Source: Exiguobacterium mexicanum
GTDB lineage: Bacteria > Bacillota > Bacilli > Exiguobacteriales > Exiguobacteriaceae
Assembly (NCBI RefSeq): GCF_005960665.1
Contig: NZ_CP040676.1
Location: 2,080,001 to 2,144,000 of the forward strand
DNA length: 64,000 nucleotides
Direction of reading: 5' to 3'
How positions within the stretch are numbered: position 1 is the first letter of the stretch; each line of letters opens with the position of its first letter. The position numbers and the translations under genes are program-made. The notes beneath the pieces are model-generated. The model was not told where the DNA came from and ran no database searches. It worked only from the letters and a program-made list of their open reading frames with translations. Of the stretch, positions 41,287-50,470 are shown in pieces.

Positions 41287-43194
41287 ATGAACACATCAAC
41301 CGTCACACAGAAAAAAAGCCACGTCTTCAAACGGGCCAACTGGTTCGAACATATCGAGCTCATCATGGCGCTCATCAGTGGTGTATTGATTGTACTCGCA
41401 TATATCGCGGAAAGACAAGACGGAGCTCCTGCGCTCTACGTCACCCTCTATTTGACCGCCTTTTTAATCGGCGGATATGCCAAAGCGAAAGAAGGTCTGA
41501 CCGATACGTGGGAAACCCGTTCGTTGAACGTCGAACTGCTCATGATCATCGCGGCCATCGGCGCCGCGGCCATCGGCTATTGGATGGAAGGTGCCATCCT
41601 CATCTTCATTTTCGCTTTGTCCGGTGCACTCGAGACGTACACGATGAACAAAAACGAACGCGCTCTTGAGTCATTAATGGAACTGCAACCTGAACAAGCG
41701 ACGCGATTGAACGCTTCGGGCGGCCTCGAGGTCGTCCATATCGACGACCTTCGCGTCGGAGACCACATCTACGTAAGACCCGGCGAACGCATCCCGGTCG
41801 ACGGTCGGATTTTGAAAGGCAGTGCCTCAATCGAGGAAGCCGCCATCACCGGTGAATCGATTCCAGTCGACCGAAACGTCGGCGACGAGGTATACGGCTC
41901 AAGCGTTAACTTGAACGGTGTCTTGACGTTAGAAGTAACAAAGCTCGCCACGGAAACGTTGTTCCAAAAAATCATTCAAATGGTACAGCAAGCGCAAGAA
42001 GAAAAATCACCGTCCGCCCAGTTCATCGACCGGTACGAGGGACGCTACGTTCAAGTCGTGCTTGCCTCCGTCACCGCAATCATCTTGCTCGGCCCGGTAT
42101 TGACGCCGTGGTCGCTTGAGACGAGTATTTACCGCGGTATGATTTTACTCGTCGTCGCTTCGCCGTGCGCCCTCGTCGCAGCCATCACTCCGGCCGCACT
42201 CGCCGCCATCGCTTCGTCCGCCAAACATGGGATTTTGTTCAAAGGCGGCGTTCACATCGAGAATATGGGCCGTTTGAAAGCGATCGCCTTCGATAAGACA
42301 GGCACGCTTACAATCGGTAAACCAGAAGTCCAATCGGCATTGATCCATCCAACCGTTGAGAAAGAGCACGTCTATCGCATCGTCAGCTTGATTGAAGAAC
42401 ATTCGATGCACCCGCTCGCCGAAGCGCTCGTCCAATTCACAGGGAATTACACAGGAACGATGGAACACTTCAAAGACGTGACCGGGTCCGGGATTGAAGC
42501 GACGATCGATGGTGTCGCCTATCGGGTCGGCAAACAAAAATTCGCCGATCCGAGCGGAGATTTCTTCCGCGACGATGTCGAACGTTTAAAAGCTGCCGGC
42601 CATACGCTCGTGTTCGTCAGCGATGAAGCGAAGACGATTGGAGCGTTCGCGCTCCGGGACACACTGCGCCCTGAAGCCAAACAAGCGATCAAACGACTCA
42701 ACCAGCTCGGTATCGCGACGATCATGATCACGGGCGATAACGAGGCGACAGCCCGCGCCATCGCCACTGAGGCCGGGTTGACCCGTTACATCGCCGAATG
42801 TCTCCCAGAAGAGAAGGTCGAGCAGATTAAACAATTAAAACAAGAATACGGTAGCATCGGCATGATTGGCGACGGCATCAACGACGCCCCTGCCCTCGCG
42901 ACAGCCGATGTCGGAATCGCGATGGGTGAAGGGACAGACGCCGCCCTCGAGACGGCCGACGTCGTCTTAATGAAAAACGACCTCCTTCGGTTGAGCTCGG
43001 CCATCAAACAGTCCCGTAAATTGAATCGCGTCGTCCTCCAAAACGTCGTGTTTGCCCTAGGTGTCATCCTCGTGTTGATCGCGACGAACATCTTCGAACT
43101 GCTCGTCATGCCGTTCGCGGTCGTCGGCCATGAAGTATCGACCATCCTCGTCATCTTGAACGGGCTTCGTTTGCTCAGCACCTCGTGGGAATGA
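41287..43194 (+). CDS. pfeT: P1B4-type metal efflux ATPase (PfeT/ZosA-like)
   Basis: A 635-residue heavy-metal P-type ATPase with no N-terminal metal-binding domain. The membrane metal site reads SPCALVAAITPAAL (SPC, the P1B4 signature), and the last helices hold a HEVST sequence where ZosA/PfeT have HEGST. The phosphorylated aspartate is D336 (DKTGT); GDGINDAPAL is intact. Length and layout match B. subtilis PfeT, a PerR-controlled Fe(II) exporter. Start ATG 41287 follows AGAGGTG. Two Fur/PerR-like boxes precede it, agreeing with dual PerR and Fur control. Cobalt or zinc transport is a remaining alternative. Confidence 0.8.
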   Translation: MNTSTVTQKKSHVFKRANWFEHIELIMALISGVLIVLAYIAERQDGAPALYVTLYLTAFLIGGYAKAKEGLTDTWETRSLNVELLMIIAAIGAAAIGYWMEGAILIFIFALSGALETYTMNKNERALESLMELQPEQATRLNASGGLEVVHIDDLRVGDHIYVRPGERIPVDGRILKGSASIEEAAITGESIPVDRNVGDEVYGSSVNLNGVLTLEVTKLATETLFQKIIQMVQQAQEEKSPSAQFIDRYEGRYVQVVLASVTAIILLGPVLTPWSLETSIYRGMILLVVASPCALVAAITPAALAAIASSAKHGILFKGGVHIENMGRLKAIAFDKTGTLTIGKPEVQSALIHPTVEKEHVYRIVSLIEEHSMHPLAEALVQFTGNYTGTMEHFKDVTGSGIEATIDGVAYRVGKQKFADPSGDFFRDDVERLKAAGHTLVFVSDEAKTIGAFALRDTLRPEAKQAIKRLNQLGIATIMITGDNEATARAIATEAGLTRYIAECLPEEKVEQIKQLKQEYGSIGMIGDGINDAPALATADVGIAMGEGTDAALETADVVLMKNDLLRLSSAIKQSRKLNRVVLQNVVFALGVILVLIATNIFELLVMPFAVVGHEVSTILVILNGLRLLSTSWE

Positions 43195-43222
43195 CAAAAT
43201 TCGACACTCATTCAAACCGTCG

Positions 43223-43251
43223 TTGAAAGCCGTTAGTAATTTCGCTATAAT
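43223..43251 (+). promoter_or_regulatory. Promoter of the PfkB-family kinase gene
   Basis: TTGAAA (43223-43228), a 17-base spacer and a perfect TATAAT (43246-43251). Confidence 0.75.
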
Positions 43252-43313
43252 TGAAACAATGTGTCTAATGAGACCGGAACTGATAGGAAGATTGGCTAAA
43301 GGTGGTACAGTAT

Positions 43314-44240
43314 ATGAATACGATTGCAGTAATCGGCAAGGTGTTTGTCGATATTAAAGGAACCTCGTTCGCCCCGCTTCATAAAGATGCCAAGAACGTC
43401 GGTGACATCGCGTTCTCGAACGGTGGGACCGGCCGAAACGTCGCCCAAAACTTAGGTGTTCTCGGGAATGACGTCCGTTTCGTGTCGACCGTGACGAACG
43501 ATCAAATCGGGATGGGTGTTCTCGAAGAACTCCGCGATTTGAACGTCAACGTCGATCACGTCGATTTGCTCGATGACAATGGGATGGGCATGTGGCTTGC
43601 CGTCATGGATAACAACGGTGACCTGCAAACGTCAATCTCGAAGCAACCGGACGAAGCGATGATGGAAGAATGTATCCTCCGTCGCATCGATACGGTGTTC
43701 GCTGAAAGTGAGGCGGTCGCGATTGACCTCGACTTGTCGGTCAATGTATTGAACGAGACCATTGAACTGTGCCGCGAAATGAAGCTTCCGCTGTATGGCG
43801 TGTGCGGTCATCTGTCGGTGATTGAACGGAACCGTCATTTACTCCAAGGTTTCACCGGCTTCATCTGTAGCCGCGAAGAAGCGGAGATTTTGTCTGATAT
43901 GTCCATCGTCACAGTGGACGATGCGTTACGCGTCGCCGAAGTGCTCGCGATGAAAGGAGCTCCGCTCACAATCGTCACGATGAGTGAGCTCGGCGCCGTC
44001 TATGTCGACTTACGCACGAATGAACAAGGTCACGTCCCGACGACGAAAGTGAAAGTTGCCGACTCGACCGGTGCGGGTGACTCATTCTTCTCCGCTGTCA
44101 TCTCTGAGTTGATGAAACGTCACCCGATTGAAGATGCGCTCCGACTCGGGATGCGCGTCGCTGGGAAAGTCATCGCCTCGCACGATAACGGCCTGACACC
44201 TGACATGTACGCCTCACTTGAACAACCAGCAACAGATTAA
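43314..44240 (+). CDS. PfkB-family carbohydrate/nucleoside kinase
   Basis: A 308-residue ribokinase-like enzyme. It has the N-terminal GGTGRNVAQNLGVLG substrate motif (about residues 38-52) and the C-terminal ATP/catalytic motif DSTGAGDSFFSA with its base aspartate. ATG 43314 has AAAGGTGG eight bases upstream; a GTG four codons earlier lies within that site. The sequence recalls PfkB enzymes such as pseudouridine or sugar kinases; the substrate cannot be fixed. It is monocistronic with its own promoter and terminator. Confidence 0.82.
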   Translation: MNTIAVIGKVFVDIKGTSFAPLHKDAKNVGDIAFSNGGTGRNVAQNLGVLGNDVRFVSTVTNDQIGMGVLEELRDLNVNVDHVDLLDDNGMGMWLAVMDNNGDLQTSISKQPDEAMMEECILRRIDTVFAESEAVAIDLDLSVNVLNETIELCREMKLPLYGVCGHLSVIERNRHLLQGFTGFICSREEAEILSDMSIVTVDDALRVAEVLAMKGAPLTIVTMSELGAVYVDLRTNEQGHVPTTKVKVADSTGAGDSFFSAVISELMKRHPIEDALRLGMRVAGKVIASHDNGLTPDMYASLEQPATD

Positions 44241-44243
44241 CCA

Positions 44244-44276
44244 AAACGCATCGGCCGCGAGTCGATGCGTTTTGTT
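44244..44276 (+). terminator. Terminator after the PfkB-family kinase gene
   Basis: AAAACGCATCG, a nine-base loop, CGATGCGTTTT, then GTT. The hairpin contains the first ATG of the frame that continues into the Nudix gene, which argues against that start. Confidence 0.85.
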
Positions 44277-44306
44277 CACGATACGAAATCGAAAGGAACG
44301 ATTCCA

Positions 44307-44744
44307 TTGGTCAGAACGAAATTACGCAGTGCCATCATCCTCGTGAATGAACATGACGAAGTCGCGCTCATTCGCCGAGAGAAAGAAAACCTTTTGTATT
44401 ATGTATTTCCGGGCGGTGGTGTCGAATTCGGTCATACGGCTGAAGAGACGGCCGTCCGTGAAGCGTTCGAAGAGCTCGGCGTCCACGTCGAACTTGAAGG
44501 CGTAGCCGCACATGTCGCCTTCAATGGAGAGTTGAACCCATACTACTGGGCCCGGATGACCGGTGGTGAGTTCGGGACCGGGACAGGTGAAGAATTTCAA
44601 GCAGAGCAAACGAACGGATCGTATACGCCGATGTGGGTGAAGCGAAGCGCGCTCAGCCATTTACCGGTACGACCACCGTCACTCGCCGACTTGCTGTCGA
44701 ACGAAGCCGAGCGATTTTTCAATAAAACGCTGGCCGAAGACTGA
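44307..44744 (+). CDS. Nudix hydrolase
   Basis: A 145-residue MutT-like pyrophosphohydrolase with an intact Nudix box: G at the start of GGGVEFGHTAEETAVREA, continuing FEELGV (GX5EX7REUXEEXGU). TTG 44307 is chosen because AAAGGAA lies eight bases upstream. The ATG at 44265 falls inside the terminator of the previous gene. The substrate (oxidised or non-canonical nucleotides, ADP-ribose-like compounds) is not predictable. Confidence 0.85.
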   Translation: MVRTKLRSAIILVNEHDEVALIRREKENLLYYVFPGGGVEFGHTAEETAVREAFEELGVHVELEGVAAHVAFNGELNPYYWARMTGGEFGTGTGEEFQAEQTNGSYTPMWVKRSALSHLPVRPPSLADLLSNEAERFFNKTLAED

Positions 44745-44756
44745 TTTCATGTGTAG

Positions 44757-44805
44757 CCTCCTGACATTTCGGGAAAGAACGTTTCTAACGATAACGTTCA
44801 GGAGG
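44757..44805 (+). promoter_or_regulatory. Hairpin able to sequester the yfkH ribosome-binding site
   Basis: CCTCCTGA (44757-44764) is complementary to TCAGGAGG (44798-44805), which contains the Shine-Dalgarno sequence of yfkH. Inside lies a second perfect stem, GAACGTT (44777-44783) with AACGTTC (44793-44799). Confidence 0.5.
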
Positions 44806-44812
44806 CACATAT

Positions 44813-45760
44813 ATGGATACTACAGAAGTAAAAGAAAAAAAGAATTGGTTCGCCTTCGGGAAAGAGTTGCTTCGTCGCTTCAAAGAACATGATGTTCAAG
44901 ATTACGGCGCGACACTCGCTTTTTTTTGGTTCTTATCGATTTTCCCGGGTATCATCTTCATTCTCGCATTGCTGTCGTTCTTTGACATTTCTCAGGCGTC
45001 GTTCCAAGAGCAGTTGAACAACTTGGCGCCCGGGGCGGCCGCGACTGAATTTTTGACCGGTATCTTCGACGCCATCGGCGAACCGCGCGGCGGACTCCTC
45101 TCAATCGGTGCGATTTTAGCCATTTGGTCGGCGGCTAAAGGGGTTGAACGCTTGATCAATATGGCGATTCACGCGTACGGGGAAGATAACGAACGTAATT
45201 TCTTCGTCAGCAAAGGCATCGCCCTCGGGTTGACGTTATTACTCGGCGTTGGCATGTTACTGCTCATCGTCTCGAACGTATTCGGTTCGCAAATCATCGA
45301 TTTCGTGGCTCGTTTCATCCCGATTTCGGGGGCCGATGTCATCTTGATCAACGTGTTCCGCTACGTGTTGACGACCGTCATCTTGATTTTCACGCTGTCA
45401 ATTTTCTATAAAATCGCCCCGCAGCAACACGTGTTCTGGAAGAGCACGATTCCAGGTGCGATCTTTGGCGTCATCGCCTGGCAGCTCGTCTCCCTCGGCT
45501 TCAGCCTGTACGTTTCGAACTTCGGCAATTACGATTCGACGTACGGCTCACTCGGAGGAATCATCGTCACGTTGCTTTGGCTCCAGCTGACCGGCATGAT
45601 CATTTTGATCGGCTCAGAAATCAACGCTACTTGGCAACGTTTCTTCAAAACGCCGAGCGAACGTGAGTACGAGAAAAACTATAAGAAAAATAAAAAGTCC
45701 AAATCAAAAGATTCGGACGAAGACGACTATAAAGATATCCCCGTCAACACATACGGGTAA
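44813..45760 (+). CDS. yfkH: YihY/BrkB-family inner membrane protein (YfkH)
   Basis: A 315-residue membrane protein with six transmembrane segments and the YihY family features: N-terminal DYGATLAFFWFLSIFPGIIF, SAAKGVERLINMAIHAYG in the middle, and TYGSLGGIIVTLLWLQLTGMI near the end (each shown in part). A lysine- and aspartate-rich cytoplasmic tail follows from about residue 280. Matches YfkH of Bacillus; function unknown despite the 'BrkB virulence factor' label. Its ribosome site can be paired in a hairpin. Confidence 0.88.
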   Translation: MDTTEVKEKKNWFAFGKELLRRFKEHDVQDYGATLAFFWFLSIFPGIIFILALLSFFDISQASFQEQLNNLAPGAAATEFLTGIFDAIGEPRGGLLSIGAILAIWSAAKGVERLINMAIHAYGEDNERNFFVSKGIALGLTLLLGVGMLLLIVSNVFGSQIIDFVARFIPISGADVILINVFRYVLTTVILIFTLSIFYKIAPQQHVFWKSTIPGAIFGVIAWQLVSLGFSLYVSNFGNYDSTYGSLGGIIVTLLWLQLTGMIILIGSEINATWQRFFKTPSEREYEKNYKKNKKSKSKDSDEDDYKDIPVNTYG

Positions 45761-45766
45761 CGAAAG

Positions 45767-45798
45767 AAAGGCGGTCTCTCCAGAAGAGACCGCCTTTT
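45767..45798. terminator. Bidirectional terminator between yfkH and carbonic anhydrase
   Basis: AAAGGCGGTCTCT, a five-base loop, AGAGACCGCCTTT, with no mismatch, between convergent genes. Confidence 0.92.
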
Positions 45799-45801
45799 GC
45801 A

Positions 45802-46353
45802 TTATGCTTCGACGACGTCAAGACGACCGGTCGCAGGGTCGATGACGAACCCATGGACGTTCGTGCCCGGCGGCAAGAGCGGGTGGTTTTTGACGAGGTT
45901 GACCGAGTTGACGACGTTCGCTTCGACCGAGTCAAACCCGTGCAACCACTTCTCCAAATCCATCCCTGACGACTTGAGTGTTTGAAGTGTCTGCGGTTCA
46001 ATGCCGCGACGTTCCATTTCTGCGATGACCGCATTCGGATCGATCGCCGCCATGCCGCAATCATAATGACCGATGACGATGACCTCTTCGGCCCCGAGCG
46101 CATACAACGCGACGAGGATCGAACGCATAACCGATCCGAACGGATGTGACAATACGGCTCCCGCATTTTTTATGATTTTAGCATCCCCGTTTTTTAGTCC
46201 GAGGGCTTGAGGCAACAACGCCGTCAGACGCGTATCCATACACGTTAAAATGACGATTTTTTTATCGGGAAACTTATCCGAGACAAATTGCTCATATTGT
46301 TTCTCTGTTACGAATTTTTCATTGAACGCTAGCATTTCTTGAACGACTGACAT
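45802..46353 (-). CDS. Beta-class carbonic anhydrase (YtiB-like)
   Basis: A 183-residue zinc enzyme that interconverts CO2 and bicarbonate. The zinc ligands C38, H96 and C99 and the D40-R42 dyad (CMDTR, HYDCG) are all present. Size and sequence match the short beta carbonic anhydrases of Bacillales such as YtiB. It is 19 bases downstream of menA on the same strand and may be co-transcribed with it. Confidence 0.9.
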   Translation of the reverse strand: MSVVQEMLAFNEKFVTEKQYEQFVSDKFPDKKIVILTCMDTRLTALLPQALGLKNGDAKIIKNAGAVLSHPFGSVMRSILVALYALGAEEVIVIGHYDCGMAAIDPNAVIAEMERRGIEPQTLQTLKSSGMDLEKWLHGFDSVEANVVNSVNLVKNHPLLPPGTNVHGFVIDPATGRLDVVEA

Positions 46354-46372
46354 GTGGTTCCCTCCTCTTAAT

Positions 46373-47272
46373 TCACGCGATTAGCCGCGCGACCATTAAC
46401 CCGATGACCATCCAAGCGCCAAACAACGTGTTCACTTTTGCGGTCATCGCCATCGCCGGCATGAGTTCAGCCGGTTCACGCTTGACCCAAAAACGCTTCA
46501 CTGCCCGTACCATGATTGGAATTGTCAGCAATGACAACAGCACCCACGGCGTCACGCCAAACCCGAATACGGCGACGAGGATGCCGACCAATGCCGCGAT
46601 AAAGAATCCGGCCAAGACGAGAACGGCACGACGATGTCCGACGAGACAGGCGATTGTTTTGCGCCCATTCACTTTATCATTATCCAAATCACGAATGTTG
46701 TTCGCGAGCAAGATCGCCCCGATCAAAAGCGCCATCGGAAACGATACGAGCAACAGTTCTGTCGTCACCGTCCCGATTTGGATATATCCCGAGATGCCGA
46801 TGATGACATAACCCATGAATAGGCCAGCGACGATTTCCCCGAACGGCGTGTAGGCGATCGGGAGCGGACCTCCCGTGTACAGGAATCCGACGACCATCGA
46901 CAGCACTCCGATCCAAATTAAATGCCAACTCGTTGAAGCCGCAATATAGAGCCCAAGCACAGCCGCCACCCCATACATACCGAGCGCGATGCCGAGCACT
47001 TGTCCGGGTGTGAACCCATCACGTACGATCGAGCCACCGATTCCAATGGAACCTTCGTGGTCGAGTCCACGCTTGTAATCATAATATTCATTAAATAAAT
47101 TCGTCGCGATTTGAATCAAGACCGAGGCGATGAGCATCGCTAAGAACAATCCCCACTTCAACTCGACTTGCCCGAGGACGATGAACGTCCCTAACAGCAC
47201 CGGTATGAAGCTCGCTGTCAACGTATGCGGGCGAATCATGCGCCAATACGCACCTTTCTCTCTCTTCTTCAT
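46373..47272 (-). CDS. menA: 1,4-dihydroxy-2-naphthoate polyprenyltransferase MenA
   Basis: A 299-residue UbiA-superfamily enzyme with eight or nine transmembrane helices. It has two aspartate-rich motifs, NLFNEYYDYKRGLD and NNIRDLDNDKVNGRK, which bind Mg-prenyl diphosphate. It attaches the isoprenoid chain to DHNA, giving demethylmenaquinone. It is divergent from menFDHBEC, so the whole quinone pathway apart from the last methylation and chain synthesis is in one place. Confidence 0.93.
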   Translation of the reverse strand: MKKREKGAYWRMIRPHTLTASFIPVLLGTFIVLGQVELKWGLFLAMLIASVLIQIATNLFNEYYDYKRGLDHEGSIGIGGSIVRDGFTPGQVLGIALGMYGVAAVLGLYIAASTSWHLIWIGVLSMVVGFLYTGGPLPIAYTPFGEIVAGLFMGYVIIGISGYIQIGTVTTELLLVSFPMALLIGAILLANNIRDLDNDKVNGRKTIACLVGHRRAVLVLAGFFIAALVGILVAVFGFGVTPWVLLSLLTIPIMVRAVKRFWVKREPAELMPAMAMTAKVNTLFGAWMVIGLMVARLIA

Positions 47273-47291
47273 GCACTTCCCTCCCTTCGTT

Positions 47292-47321
47292 AGTTTACGT
47301 CTCTTTGAAAAAACCTGTCAA
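47292..47321 (-). promoter_or_regulatory. Promoter of menA
   Basis: On the minus strand a perfect TTGACA (47321-47316), an 18-base spacer and TAAACT (47297-47292), 20 bases before the menA start. Confidence 0.6.
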
Positions 47322-47438
47322 TGCCCGCCGCTCGGACGGCTCCCTTCACTTTCTCGAGCATTTGACGGCCAGTTCTGTTGTGAAGTCATGATACACTAAA
47401 GAATGAGAATTCCATTGGATTGAGGAGGCTTTTCTTTC

Positions 47439-48824
47439 ATGCCAGATACTCAAACACACATTAAACAACGAATCGAACAAGCCCATAAACGGGCACGTGC
47501 TTGGCAACGACCGGTACTTGCCTCGTACACGTGGGAAATCCCTTCGTTCGACGCGTTCCATATTATTCAAAACACTGAAACGTCCCACTACTATTTTTCG
47601 ACGCCAGACCGCTCCCTCGAGATGCTCGGATGTGCCGATGCGCTCGTGTTGACGGCTTCTGGTCCCGAACGTTTCCAACGTCTACAGTACGATTGGAGCC
47701 TGCACCGCCGGGACGTCGACGCGGTCATTTATGCGTTCTCGGGCTTTTCGTTCGACACGTTCGTGCGGCCCCAAAAAAATATGTGGGAAGCGTTCGGTGA
47801 AGCATCGTTGGTCGTGCCGAAATTTCTATATCGCCGCTCGGGCGACAAGCACACGTTGACCGTTTCGACGCTCGTCTCGGCCAAACGTTCGGTCGAACAA
47901 TATTTGATTCAATTGGCCGATCAACTCGCCCAGTTCAACGCGCTACATGCGCCCGACGAACAAACACCGACTTACTCGCAAGTCAAAGACGGCGTCGACC
48001 ATTTCAAGTCGAGTTTCCAACAAGCTAAACTGAACATCACTGAAGAACGAGTCGAAAAGATCGTCATCGCCCGGGAAGAAATCTACCAGACCTCGGAAGA
48101 GGCGTTCCCGTTCGCGACGACACTGCGCCACTTGTCAGAACATCAGACGGGCAGTTACGTGTTCTTGTATCAGCCGAAGCGGGAAATCGGATTTTTCGGA
48201 GCGACGCCGGAACGGCTCGTCAAGAAACAAGGACCGTACATTGAAACGGCCGCCATCGCCGGCACCATCAAGCGACCAGACACCGAGATCGAATCGGATG
48301 TAGCCAAACAGACGTTACTCCACGACGCCAAAAACCTCGAGGAACACCAAATCGTCGTGAAGGACATCAAGAACGCCCTCACACCATACGCGGCTACCAT
48401 CAAGGCACCGGAGTCGCCGCGCATCTTGGAGAACCGGTCGGTTTTCCATCTGCACACACCGATTCAAGCAACGCTCGATACGAACGCATCCTTGCTGTCG
48501 ATCATCGAGTCGCTCCACCCGACCCCGGCGCTCGGTGGATCTCCGAAACGGACGTCTGTCCGCTTGTTGCGCGAGATTGAACGGTTCGACCGCGGCTGGT
48601 ACGGGTCACCGTTCGGTTGGCTGAACACGGACGGTGAAGGAGAGTTCGTCGTCTCGATCCGGTCGGCTCTTGTCCACCATCAATTCGTGGCGCTATACGC
48701 AGGCTGTGGAATCGTCCAAGAGTCTGAACTCGAAGCGGAGCTCGCCGAGACAGAAATCAAGCTCAGTCCAATCAAGCAAGCTCTCGGATTGGACAAAGTA
48801 CGCGCAGGAGGCAATGAAGCATGA
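47439..48824 (+). CDS. menF: Isochorismate synthase MenF
   Basis: A 461-residue chorismate-utilising enzyme converting chorismate to isochorismate, the first step of menaquinone synthesis. C-terminal family motifs are present: EKIVIAREE, FFGATPERLVKK, AAIAGTIKRP, LHPTPALGGSP and GWYGSPFGWL. GAGGAGG precedes ATG 47439. It overlaps menD by four bases (ATGA). A likely extended -10 promoter (TGATACACT) lies about 47 bases upstream. Confidence 0.93.
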   Translation: MPDTQTHIKQRIEQAHKRARAWQRPVLASYTWEIPSFDAFHIIQNTETSHYYFSTPDRSLEMLGCADALVLTASGPERFQRLQYDWSLHRRDVDAVIYAFSGFSFDTFVRPQKNMWEAFGEASLVVPKFLYRRSGDKHTLTVSTLVSAKRSVEQYLIQLADQLAQFNALHAPDEQTPTYSQVKDGVDHFKSSFQQAKLNITEERVEKIVIAREEIYQTSEEAFPFATTLRHLSEHQTGSYVFLYQPKREIGFFGATPERLVKKQGPYIETAAIAGTIKRPDTEIESDVAKQTLLHDAKNLEEHQIVVKDIKNALTPYAATIKAPESPRILENRSVFHLHTPIQATLDTNASLLSIIESLHPTPALGGSPKRTSVRLLREIERFDRGWYGSPFGWLNTDGEGEFVVSIRSALVHHQFVALYAGCGIVQESELEAELAETEIKLSPIKQALGLDKVRAGGNEA

Positions 48825-50470
48825 ATGAACCGTTAACGGAGTGGGTCGCCGGTATGATGAACCGGCTCGTCGAACAAGGGGTCGAGGACGTCGTCATCAG
48901 TCCCGGCTCTCGCTCGACACCGCTCGCCATGGCCGCCTATCTTCATCCGAGCGTCCGACATCATATCATCGTCGACGAACGGTCGGCCGCCTTTTTCGCA
49001 CTCGGGTTGACTCGTTCGCAATCATCGTTGCGCCCGGTCGCGCTCATCTGCACGAGCGGTACTGCCGCCACCAACTACTTTTCGGCGGTGGCCGAGGCAA
49101 ATATCTCACAACTGCCGCTCGTTGTGTTGACGACCGATCGGCCGCACGAACTTCGGAACGTCGGGGCGCCTCAAGCGATCGACCAAGTTCGACTGTACGG
49201 CGAACACGTGAAAGCGAGCGTCGACCTCCCCGTTCCTGAAGCAGCGAGTCAGCGCTACATGGAACAGACATTCGCCCGGCTCGTCCGGACGAGTATGCAT
49301 GCGCCTTTCGGTCCGGTCCATGTGAACATCCCGTTCCGTGAACCGTTGTTGCCGGATATCGAGCGCTTGACGTCACTCCTGGGCGGTGAAGCCGAATCCT
49401 CTGAGCCGACCTATCTTAAACCGACAAGTCTCGACTTGAAACGGTTCAAACAAGAGATTGACGTCAATCGTCTCGCCTTCATCGTCGGACCAGGTACTCC
49501 GACATCATGGCTTGAGCCTCTCTACACGTCGGCGCTGGCCCATCGTATTCCGGTCTTCGCCGACCCATTGAGCGGGATGCGCCGGTTTGACCATGTCTTG
49601 ACGAACTATGACGCGTGGCTCGCGAGCGAGCATCGCACGGAATGGACACCTGACGCGGTCGTCCGGTTCGGGGCTGCCCCCGTCTCGAAACGGCTGAATC
49701 AGTGGCTTCACGACGTGCCATACGTCTTGATCGAGCAACCCGGATCGTTCCGCGACCCGTCGAACAGCGCCACGGTCGTGTACGGCGATGCGATTGATTA
49801 TGTCGCCACCATCAACAAAGACTATGACGCCGACTTATTCGATCGTTTCGCATTGTTCGAACGCGTCGCCGAATCCGCAAAACCTGCTTTGAGCGGAGAA
49901 AGCGCATTGACGCGTCATTTGCTGGCGTCTCGTCTTGATCGCATCTTCGTCAGCAATAGCATGCCGATCCGTGATATCGATACAACACTTTCAGCCGGTC
50001 AGTCAATCGACGTCCTCGCCAATCGCGGGGCGAACGGGATTGACGGCATCATATCGAGCGCGCTCGGTGCCTGTCACGATACGGACAAGGCCGCCCTGTT
50101 AATTGGCGACTTGGCGTTTTATCATGACAGCAACGCCCTGCAACTCGTCAAATCGCACCCAGGTACGTTCTCCATCGTCGTCGTCAACAATGATGGCGGC
50201 GGCATCTTCTCCTTCTTGCCACAAGCTTCGATCGCACCGCAAATGTTCGAGGACTTGTTCGGGACGCCGCTCCACTTGAACTTGCGCGGATTTGCCGAGA
50301 CATACGGACTCAGCTATCGCTTGCTCGAGCAGCCTGAAGATGTCATGACGGCGATTGAAGCAGGCGTTCAGCTGATCGAATTTCCGTCTGATCGCGCTAG
50401 AAACGTGGCCGAGCATCGTCGTTGGACCGCTTCACTCACGGACCGTTTGACGACGGAGAACGAAACGTGA
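48821..50470 (+). CDS. menD: SEPHCHC synthase MenD
   Basis: A 549-residue thiamine-diphosphate enzyme joining 2-oxoglutarate and isochorismate. N-terminal ISPGSRSTPLAMAA and the glutamate of VDERSAAFFALGL are typical. The ThDP-binding end has GDLAFYHDSNAL followed by VVNNDGGGIFSFLP. It overlaps menF by four bases and menH by one base (TGATG), giving tight translational coupling. Confidence 0.94.
   Translation: MNEPLTEWVAGMMNRLVEQGVEDVVISPGSRSTPLAMAAYLHPSVRHHIIVDERSAAFFALGLTRSQSSLRPVALICTSGTAATNYFSAVAEANISQLPLVVLTTDRPHELRNVGAPQAIDQVRLYGEHVKASVDLPVPEAASQRYMEQTFARLVRTSMHAPFGPVHVNIPFREPLLPDIERLTSLLGGEAESSEPTYLKPTSLDLKRFKQEIDVNRLAFIVGPGTPTSWLEPLYTSALAHRIPVFADPLSGMRRFDHVLTNYDAWLASEHRTEWTPDAVVRFGAAPVSKRLNQWLHDVPYVLIEQPGSFRDPSNSATVVYGDAIDYVATINKDYDADLFDRFALFERVAESAKPALSGESALTRHLLASRLDRIFVSNSMPIRDIDTTLSAGQSIDVLANRGANGIDGIISSALGACHDTDKAALLIGDLAFYHDSNALQLVKSHPGTFSIVVVNNDGGGIFSFLPQASIAPQMFEDLFGTPLHLNLRGFAETYGLSYRLLEQPEDVMTAIEAGVQLIEFPSDRARNVAEHRRWTASLTDRLTTENET

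Noticed and set aside
44265-44306. Upstream ATG start for the Nudix gene
   Set aside because: This ATG lies inside the terminator hairpin of the preceding kinase gene and has no ribosome site; TTG 44307 does.
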